Positions 55,732-64,000 of a stretch of 64,000 nt of DNA are shown one piece after another; positions within the stretch are counted from its first letter, which is position 1, and each line of letters starts with the position of its first letter. The position numbers and the translations under genes are program-made. The DNA is from Haliotis asinina (lineage: Eukaryota; Mollusca; Gastropoda; Lepetellida; Haliotidae): positions 51,934,753 through 51,998,752 of the forward strand of contig NC_090281.1 of assembly GCF_037392515.1 (NCBI RefSeq), given 5' to 3'. The notes below the pieces were generated by a model. It was not told the DNA's origin and ran no database searches. It saw only the letters and a program-made list of their open reading frames with translations.

Positions 55732-58700
55732 ATGATCAGGAACCGATCACACTGTGGAAAGAAGACTGCTAAGAGAGGAAAAGAAAATTCAACCAAAGTG
55801 GAAGGTATGTCACAATGTGTTAAATTAGTAGGTATGTTGATTTATGAGGTGAATATGAAAGATGGAATTGCAGACAGTAACCATGGTAACATTTGTTAGT
55901 GATGTGTAGATTCGCATTCATACCAAGGTTATCTTTTGGGGGTATCAGGTACTTTTCCTGTGCACGTCACTTAGTCAAACTATCAGCTGTATACAGGACT
56001 GTAACAGGTGTCAGTGTAACTCTACAACCAGGTTACTGAACATATTGCATAATATTCACCTCATTTGTCTCTAATTTTTAACCCTGGCAATGTGAAATCA
56101 AATTAATATGTTGTTCACCACATTAACTATATTTTATGAGAAATTCAACACCCACCTGCTTTGCAGTGGCGTATTTACCCCTTGGAAACTTTTGCTCCAT
56201 GTCCATTATGAATATTCATTGTGGTCCCAAATTAGGTCTTGCAGTTTTGAATGTTTGTGGTATCAAGCCACCTGCTGTTAACCCATTCCATGCTCATGGA
56301 GTGACTAAGAAGATGTTGTGTGTTTTAGATTTTGTGTAAATAATGAAATGTTCATAAGACAGCACTTGAAAGACTGAAAGATGATAGTGTGCTCATCAAT
56401 CTATTACACAGGGTACCATGACACATTGTCAGTCAGTTCATACATTTTAGGGCAGTGGGTTAATGCATTTGCTCTCCACGCTCAGACCTGGGTTTGTTTT
56501 CCCACATGGGTACAATGTTCAAAGCCCATTTTTGGTGTCCCCTGCCATAATATTGCTGCAATATTGCTAAAATGGATGTAAAATCATACTCAATCACTCA
56601 CTCACTCATTCATTTTAATGGCACAATGTCACACATTTTCAGCAGTATTTGACCTATATCTTATTTATCAGGCATATATGCACTCACTTTAGCTTCATGA
56701 CTTGCCTGAAATCTATAAGGGGAACATGGATTCCATGGAATCTAATCAGTTGCTCTGTACGTCGAAGACTGTCACATGTGGTGTTGTTGGTGTTTGCCAA
56801 ACTGGTTTCGCTCATGTTGTGCATAGGATGTTGGTAAAGAGTGCTCCAAGGGACATAACTCTATAGGGTTTGCTTGAAATTATGTTTGGATGGTATAGGG
56901 TGTGAGAGCTGATCTAATGCAAAGTTGCATTAATTCATTCAAGATTTTTATCCCCCCGTCCGTCCGTAATAATTTTGTTTCCAGAGCATTACTCAGAAAC
57001 TGTGCAATATTTTTCGACCAAACTTGATAGATATAGTAATCTCAGCCTATGGTTGTGCCTTTTGCTATTTACAGATTTTTGGCATTTAATTTTTTTGTTT
57101 TTCCATGGAACATTTTGGTGTTAGTCTTATGGTTGCGTGGGCTTCGTTTCCGGAGCAGAACTCAAATACCATTCAATATTTTTCTGCAAAACTTGGTAGA
57201 TATATCAGTCAGAACCTGAAGTGGTGCCTTATGCTATGTACAGGTTTTTGTGATGTATTATTTTCTCGGTTTCCATGGAAACGTTTCGGACATAGTCTCA
57301 AAATGGAGGGGTGGGCTTCGTTCCCAGAGCACAACTCGAAAACCATTTCATATCTTTCAACAGATCTTGGCAGATATATGAGACAGATCTTGAAATTGTG
57401 GCTTTGGTTACAGATATATGGCATTTATGATTTCATGAATTCCATGAAAACAATTCAAACTTAGTCTAAAAAAAATAATGAGTAACTCTCAGATTATTTG
57501 TCCTTTCAAACCTGTGGGGGCCGGGGAGATATGTCATCTTCTGATGACCCTTGTTTATTTAATATTTTAATCTAAATATTTTATTTTTGATATATTATAT
57601 GATGGCTTCCCTGGGAGCTGTATTTTTAGAGAAGTGTGGTATGACATTGTGCCTTCGATCGTCTTAGTTAAATAGTAGTCAGGTTTTATGGTCTGGACAC
57701 TTGGTCTCATTCTCAAGGGAGGAACACCATCGTCTTTGTCTCCAAGGCTCATGTTTTGGTAAATCTGATCTTTTAGCCATTACAAGTGACAAGTCATACT
57801 CATTTCTATCTTAACCAACTCAATGCCTGATTAGTCAGTTAAATGTTGAAGTAATTCAAAATGTGGTAATTTGAGATCATGAGGACCATGGTAGTCATGG
57901 TAATGGAACGAGAGGTTTGTGTCAGTTTACCAAAAGGCAAGAATACCCTGGAGATATGCAGGATAGAGGATCGTGTATGAAACAGGAAAACTAATGGTGT
58001 AATAAAAATCTAGGAGTCGTCATGACTCCCTGGTGTCATTAGAGGGAGACATGTTTTAGGGTGTCAACTTCAGTCTAGAACATTCATCAAGATATCCACT
58101 GTGATTGTTTAAGGTAGGTCAGCTATCTAATTGGCACTGAGCAGGAAACTGGCAAGCATTAAAATAAGTAGTTTTAAATAACAGCAAATTACAAGTTTAG
58201 ATTATCTGAACAAAGCGTCCAGTAGCATTGCGTCAACAATGATGCAAGCTTCTAAATTCACTGCGTATTTGAGATGATAATTTATGCTTCAAATACACAG
58301 GTTTTCTGCGTCAAATACGCAGGTTTTCTGCGTCAGGCCAAACATTGATGTTTCATCCTTCATGGTGTTTGTCACATATCCTTCTAAGTGTATCCCTAAC
58401 CACCTCCATTCCTCTTCCTTGTTGGAGATACAACCTGATAGAAATGATGTACAGAGGAGTCACTGTAGTCTTCAGCTTAGAAAATAGACATTCAAATTTC
58501 AGTTTGTTGATGGATAATCTATGAACAAGATGAGGGATTTAATTAACTTGTTGATGTTCAAAGGTGAAACAAATGGCATGAAGATCCCACCTGTCCATGA
58601 CTTTAAAGTGGAAGAGATCTCAGCAGTTCGAGAGAATCTTCTAGCTTGGTATGATGCGAACAAGAGAGATCTACCTTGGAGAAAAATGGTAAACTTTGCT

Positions 58701-61700
58701 CAATATCAGGTCCAGACATATTTTATAAGCCAGATAATGTTTCTTGTGAAGCGTCATGTGGTGCTGTCCTAAAGTATAGTCATGTATTTGTACCCTGACT
58801 CTGATGGCTGCTTGTGGATTTCTATGGATACCAACCATCAGATTTCATTTAACTCTCAAATGTCTACTTTTGTTGTGTGAAATCCATTCTCAACTTGGCG
58901 ATGTCAGCCAACAACAGTCCTCATTGGATAATTAGCCCAGCATCAACCAGTCACGATTTGCCTGATTTCATCGCTAAAAATTTCTTGAGCTGGAGTCAAA
59001 CTTATATTCTGGCTGTGTGGGAATAATTTAATTTGGTTTTCAAATGTCAAATTTAAATAGTGGTAAAGATTGTAGAAAAGCAAACCTGGGGTGTCAGATG
59101 TGATTTTTGGTGGATCTAACTGAATTGTTGCAGCCTGTATGATTATTCTTATGAGGTGAAAACCAGTCATTTGAATGAGGAAGGAAGTATTGATGTCAGC
59201 TCTGTCATTGGATGACGACTGTTTCTTGCATCAGACTAAATGTGAAGTAGAATAGTTTGAAATTAAATGCAGATCTCACCTTCAGTCAGTTAATTGTTTT
59301 GAGTATCCTGATTGTTTATGAAACGTAAGCTGAACATTTTCATTGAAAGCAGCTCTTTTGCACTTCAGCTGAATGATTCTAGTCTTACATTTACCATTTT
59401 AATAGTTTGTAGTGTTTGATAGGACAAATCTGAGGTGTGCATGTAGTCCAAATCTTATGAAATTTAATATGTAGTTTGTAGCTGATATCTATCAACACTA
59501 TTGGATTTCAGGCAACCAGATCAGATTTGAACCAAAGAGCATATGCAGGTAAATGATAAGTGTTATCATTTAAAGGACTTTAAAGGATTTATTTATTCAA
59601 TGATGAATTATGATGAATTGAATATTGAACTGATAAACCGTAGATTGTAAAACTATTGTGGATATAAAACTGAATCATGTGCCAATACAGGCATTGGGAA
59701 GTGAGATACTAGCAACATGCATCAGCTAATGCCATTAATCTGTACATGTCTAGCAGCGACCCATGAAGGTCCCGGGGTAGAATAGGCCTTCAGCAACCCA
59801 TGCTTGCCATAAAAGGTGACTCAGCTTGTCGTAAGAGGCGTCTATCGGGATCGGGTGATCAGGCTCGCTGACTTGGTTGGCACATGTCATCGGTTCCCAA
59901 TTGCGCAGATCGATGCTGATGTTGGTGATCACTGGATTGTCTGGTCCAGACTCGATTATTTACAGACCGCCGCCATATAGCTGGAATATTGCTGAGTGCA
60001 GCGTAAAACTAAACTCACTCACTCTAGCAGCAACTTCAAGATTGTGTTGTCTTGTTGTAGTGTGGGTGTCAGAGGTTATGTTACAACAGACACAAGTCAC
60101 CACTGTCATTGACTACTACAACAAGTGGATGAAGGTAGGATTTCCTCTGCCACACATTGATTCTTAATATTGTATGATAAATTTGCACTGATGTCTGATG
60201 AAAATCAGCTTATAGATCAACATCAGTCATATTTCTGTGTAAGAACAAAATAATGTATTAGAGCATTGAGTACTTATGCAGTTGAAAGTTAGAGTTTTGT
60301 CTGAATTATTATGAATCGCTTATCATGTTTTAGAAATGGCCAACACTTCAAGATTTAGCCAAAGCCTCTCTCGAGGTAAGTACAAATTGCTGGTCAGTGA
60401 TCTTTTTGTTGCATATTGAGTTTTGTGTTTTGACTATTTACGAGGGGATGTCAATAAGTTTTGAGCCTTGCATAGACACTTGTTCCATCTTTTCTGCCAG
60501 GCGCTGATGCCATCTCTGTAGAAAGTGCCATTTTGGTCCTCAAAACAAGCCTCAGTAGCAGCAATAAGCTCATTATCATCCTGAAATCTACGACCATGCA
60601 AGTGTTTCTTGAGATTTGGGAACAGAGGGTAATCACTTGGTGCCAGGTCTGGAGAGTAGAGGGATGCGGCAAGATTTCATACCCGCATTCCTGGACAGCA
60701 GCGGCTGCAACACGAGAGGTGTGTATTGGAGCATTGTCTTGATGTAGAAGAATACCATGCCTGATCTTGCCCCGGAGCTTCTCCTTGATAGACTGTCGCA
60801 CTTGCCTCAACAAGTTAGCATAATATTCCCCATTCATTGTTCTTCCTTTTGGTAAGTAATCTATGTGAATGACGCCTTTGCTATCCCAGAAGACTGTCGC
60901 CATTACCTTCTGCACTGATCTGGAGGCTTTGAACTTTTTGGTCCAGGGAGAAGTGACATGTTTCCATTCCATGGATTCTTGTTTGCTCTCAGGATCATAG
61001 TGGTGGATCCAGGTTTCATCACAGGTTACTAGCCTAAAGAGAAAATCTTCTGGATTCTTCTTGTATCTGGTTAGCATGGAGTTGCTTATGGTGACCCTTG
61101 TTTGCTTCATTTTATCTGTAAATATTCTTGGCACCCATCTTGCGCACACTTTAGACATGACAAGATGTTCATGGAGTATTGTCTCGATGGATCTGTGTGA
61201 AATGCCTGAGGTCTCTACCTTGTGGAGTGTGTTTCGATGATTTTCTAGCACAAGTCTATGCACTCTGTCAATGTTTTCCTGACTAGTGCTTGTTGTTGGG
61301 CGACCTGGATGGGGGTCATCTTCAAGACTCTCTCTACCATGCTTAAATTCATTGACCCATCGTTTGATGGTAGCAGATGAAGGGGAAGACTTCCCATAAA
61401 CTGCTGAAAGCCTTACTTCAATGTTCTTTGCCGACTTTCCTTCAAGAACTAAAAACTTAATCACTGCTCTATACTCAATTTTAGTCATTTTCACTGCCGT
61501 GAGGGGGTCTCTTTCTGTCAATGTGAGCTGTTCAATAACTTCTGAGAGTAGGATACCAAAACTTATATATCACATTAGCTACACCCCAAGGTTCAATGTT
61601 GTATCATAGGCTGTGACACCTGGGTATGAAAAATACTCAAGGCTCAAACTTATTGACATCCCCTCGTACCTCAAATGTGTACTGTCTGTCTTCAACTTTT

Positions 61701-62784
61701 AACAGTTCCATCATATATAAAAGGAATTGGTTTACAAATCTAGCAGTTTCAAAAAAGGGAACAAAATGCATGCTTATAGTAGTAAATGTAGAATTTCATA
61801 TTGACCACAACATATTTCTGCATTAAAACACATGTAAGCTTGGACATGTAGGTTCAGAGGTTTTTCACCTAGACAATGAAGGTGGTACTGGTAAAGTTAT
61901 GACATGTTGCAGGAGGTGAACGAGATGTGGTCCGGACTCGGATATTATTCCAGAGGTCGAAGACTCCACGAGGGAGCACAGAAGGTATGTACCATGTATT
62001 TCTCAAGAGAAATCGTTCCAGCTATCACTAGCACACTAGCACTAGCTCCCTTACTGAACCTTCTGACATATATAGTGAGACAGCGAGTTTATTTTTATGC
62101 TTCTCTTAAGAATATTCTAGCAGTATCACTGAACAGAACACCAGAAATGGGTTTCACACATTGTACTCATATAGGGAATTGAACTCAGATCTTTGGCATG
62201 ACAAGCCGATGCCTTAACCAATCTTTCTTCAATGTCCTGGCAACTGCAGATCAATGGTGATAGTTAGGCAATGTGCATTGTGGGATCTGCTGCAGTTTTC
62301 TCTCAGACTAGAAACTGTCAAAGGCTTTCCATATTGTTCAGAGTGTGTTAAATGATGCTAGACTTGCTTGGGAAACTTTGTTGAAAGCGACAGAGCTGGT
62401 GACCTTATTGTTGACAGAAAATTGCGGTAGTGTCTTGGCCAGGATGTATACTTTACTCTAACAGAGGTATGATCTGCAGGATGTCCAAAATGAGCAAATA
62501 TTTATCGTTTATAAACTATTGCTGCTGGCATTACAATAATAATAAATAAGTGTTTGCGAATTAGGATGGAGTTTTGGATAAAATTTCAGTATTCTGTCAC
62601 CAGTGTATGCTTGTAGTATTGCTTTAAGGAATTACATAACAGCACCTGAAGTGCTTTTGTGACTTTTCAGGTTGTAGATGATTTGGATGGAGAGATGCCA
62701 AAGACAGCCGCAACCCTTCTGAAGGAACTTCCAGGTGTTGGCCGTTACACTGCTGGGGCCATAGCGTCTATAGCATATAATGAG
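55732..62784 (+). CDS. MUTYH: Adenine DNA glycosylase MUTYH, N-terminal 7 exons (3' partial)
   Basis: Exons 55732-55804, 58564-58688, 59512-59548, 60061-60134, 60334-60375, 61913-61984, 62671-62784; in phase, 179 aa visible. Exon 1 is the least certain: its start [11 protein letters not shown] resembles the human nuclear-form start in position and charge. Conserved blocks are [29 protein letters not shown] with the catalytic Glu83, and [20 protein letters not shown]. The helix-hairpin-helix [20 protein letters not shown] follows. MUTYH removes adenine paired with 8-oxoguanine in base excision repair, in nucleus and mitochondria. The catalytic Asp, the Fe-S cluster and the Nudix-like domain lie beyond the window. 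A mariner copy fills intron 5. Confidence 0.95.
55805..56440. other. MUTYH intron 1, 5' part, nothing recognised
   Basis: AT-rich intron sequence with no exon-like frame matching MUTYH and no repeat family recognised. Confidence 0.4.
56449..56612 (+). repeat. SINE-B copy
   Basis: GGGCAGTGGGTTAATGCATT (A-box region), CTGGGTTTGTTTTCCCA (eroded B-box), AGCCCATTTTTGGTGTCCCC, AATATTGCTAAAATGGATGT, then CAATCACTCACTCACTCA. It lies in MUTYH intron 1. Confidence 0.8.
56955..57470 (+). repeat. Dispersed repeat, three ~170-bp degenerate monomers
   Basis: Monomers carry TTTC(C)GGAGCA.AACTC, CAATATTTTTC or CATATCTTTC, CTTGGTAGATATAT and a CCATGGAA end. The copies at about 56955, 57115 and 57290 are all different, so the internal duplication is old. 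The same family occurs on the minus strand at 31465-31665. Confidence 0.7.
59757..60024 (+). repeat. SINE-A copy, full length, 36 bp before MUTYH exon 4
   Basis: GCGACCCATGAAGGTCCCGG head, CGGTTCCCAATTGCGCAGAT, GCCGCCATATAGCTGGAATA, then a GCGTAAAACTAAACTCACTC tail. It is close to the best-preserved copies and lies just upstream of the branch-point region of exon 4. Confidence 0.88.
60441..61666 (-). mobile_element. Mariner-family DNA transposon, one frame break
   Basis: Inverted ends beginning CGAGGGGATGTCAATAAGTT match for about 30 bp with one indel. TA lies on both sides (60439-60440 and 61667-61668). The length of 1226 bp is normal for mariner. The transposase reads on the minus strand, opposite to MUTYH, in whose intron 5 it lies. 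Confidence 0.92.
60451..61521 (-). pseudogene. Mariner transposase, frameshifted before third catalytic Asp
   Basis: The frame encodes an N-terminal HTH_48-like region ([18 protein letters not shown], then [12 protein letters not shown]) and the first two acidic sites, [10 protein letters not shown] and [12 protein letters not shown]. After GYEILPHP the frame slips by a one-base deletion near 60658-60666. The expected [14 protein letters not shown] and the KKHLHGRRF block are readable only in the next frame, so the third Asp of DD34D is lost from the product. The remaining tail of the 356-residue frame is out of register. Otherwise there are no stops, so the element is young and recently disabled. 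Confidence 0.88.
62072..62225 (-). repeat. SINE-B copy, diverged
   Basis: Plus-strand order: AGTGAGACAGCGAGTTTATT, CACCAGAAATGGGTTTCACA, GGGAATTGAACTCAGATCTT (B-box complement), and GCCTTAACC. It lies in MUTYH intron 6. Confidence 0.7.
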
Positions 62785-62863
62785 GTTAGTTCAAAGCTGG
62801 CTGGGCCTTTAGATATGCTGCTTGTAGGTTGTGTGCAGATCCTTTATTCGCTTGTATTAGATT

Positions 62864-63047
62864 GAGTGAGTGAGTGAGTGAGTGAGTTGAGTGAGTAAGT
62901 GAGTATGGTTTAATGCCTCTTTTAGCAATATTCCAGCAATATCATAGTGGGGATACCAGATATCTGCTTCTCACACTGTACCCATGCTGGGAATCGAACC
63001 TGGGTCTGCCAACGCTTAAACCACTAGGCTACCCCACTACCCCACTT
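62864..63047 (-). repeat. SINE-B copy, well preserved
   Basis: GAGTGAGTGAGTGAGTGAGT tail at left, ATATTCCAGCAATATCATAG, GGGAATCGAACCTGGGTCTG (B-box complement), and CTTAAACCACTAGGCTACCC head at right. Confidence 0.85.
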
Positions 63048-63111
63048 GTAATAGAAGGTGCATGTATTGCCTAGTCATACAGATGGAACGTATGTCATAT
63101 TTTGGATATCA

Positions 63112-63300
63112 CTTTCTTAGTAAAGTACAAATTCTAGTACTTGTTTGGTTGAGTCCCATCCGGGATTCAAGCCCGCACCCTCAGAGTCAGGCACCTAATC
63201 GCCAGCAGAAAGTGGTCAAATGCAACACTTGTCATATTTGGGATTTCAAAGTGCTCAGCCACCACGACTTCCACAAAAATGAAAGCTGGACATCTGGTAG
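63112..63300 (-). repeat. Rearranged copy of the left-edge tRNA SINE
   Basis: On the minus strand it starts AGACTACCAGATGTCCAGCT and TTTTGTGGAAGTCGTGGTGG, reaches the A-box GGCTGAGC, then switches to a ~45-bp piece of the element's own tail (AAATCCCAAATATGACAAGT). It then resumes at GCTGGCGATTAGGTGCCTGA with the B-box region GGGCTTGAATCCCGG. The plus-strand sequence at 63301-63380 is the same unit's flank in opposite orientation (AGAGGGGTACACAAAGTACG). Confidence 0.75.
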
Positions 63301-63380
63301 TCTAGCCTTTACACTTATCAGAGGGGTACACAAAGTACGCTGTCTAGACTACCGGTTGTCTGAATGGCATTGTGTAATCA

Positions 63381-64000
63381 TAGGCATATAGAGTTGTATA
63401 CCTTGAGTGTGTAAAACGTATCATAGTCTGTACAAATCCCATTTCACCATTGCTATGTTTCTAGAGATGTCAGCTCTAGGCCTGCACCAAAAGTCTACAC
63501 TAAAGTGGAATGAAACCATACTCACATTCTGAACCATAGGCTTCCATACTACCGGGGCCAGAGGACACAGACATGTAATGTTGACAACAACGGTCTGAGT
63601 GCCTTGATGTTATAATAATAGCTCAGGGCAAAACTATACTTTATTACAAAACACTTTGGGTAGAGTGAACTTACATCCTTTCTAAGATGCTAAATTTAAT
63701 ACTTCCAAAATATATTTTCAATTAACCTAAGGCAAAAAAGAAACAACGGTGTCGATGACCTAAATTAAGAATCCTCGCATGGGGCTGACTGACGCGCTGT
63801 TCCTTTGACATGTCTGCTGCCCTATGGTAAGAAGACTGTAACCAGACAAAATGATAAACCGTTTGATGACAGTTTACGTTCAGGTTAAATATCTTCTAAG
63901 TGTTTTAATTATATGTTATGAATCAAAACCATATGGGGCAATATGAATGTTGCATTTCTACTACCAATGTAAGTTTAAATCAGTACATACAGATGAAGCT
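63381..64000. other. MUTYH intron 7, nothing recognised
   Basis: No MUTYH exon is found here: the VDGNVARVL-type segment expected next is absent. The following exon must lie past the window end. Confidence 0.6.

Overview
The window is metazoan nuclear DNA and most likely comes from a marine gastropod, possibly an abalone-type vetigastropod. It has GT-AG split genes with animal orthologues, AT-rich introns, and many copies of two SINE-like families with (ACTC)n tails. I associate those families with abalone genomes from memory; nothing was searched. No bacterial operon, CRISPR array or retroviral element was seen.

Layout from left to right: (1) tandem copies of a tRNA-headed SINE (1-497); (2) the 3' part of a THAP-type gene with a transposase-like helix-turn-helix (576-3975, +); (3) two minisatellites; (4) a complete 14-exon LRRC40 gene (6890-18293, +); (5) a long 3'UTR/intergenic stretch; (6) a 7-coding-exon gene on the minus strand (23213-35140) joining an N-terminal CARD to an APPBP2-like helical/TPR body, with an intact-looking Tc1-like transposon and a large minisatellite in its last intron; (7) a complete 6-exon mitochondrial CLPP gene (36144-41518, +), head-to-head with gene 6; (8) an intergenic stretch with a hAT-like MITE and a higher-order minisatellite; (9) a complete 11-coding-exon AADAT (kynurenine/aminoadipate aminotransferase) gene (44769-53794, -); (10) the first seven coding exons of MUTYH (55732-62784, +, running off the window), head-to-head with AADAT, with a mariner transposon in one intron; (11) more SINE copies, including a rearranged copy of the left-edge SINE.

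The host genes do not form a pathway. CLPP and AADAT are mitochondrial matrix enzymes, MUTYH is a DNA-repair glycosylase, and LRRC40 is a conserved leucine-rich-repeat protein. The two head-to-head pairs have short intergenic regions carrying ETS-like, YY1-like, E-box and E2F-like motifs, which fits shared housekeeping promoters. The items most worth a second look are the CARD-APPBP2-like fusion gene and the minisatellite in its last intron. Each unit of that array copies the real 5' splice site of the exon beside it. Exon boundaries were set by hand from splice consensus, reading phase and remembered orthologue sequence. All five genes keep frame across every junction listed.
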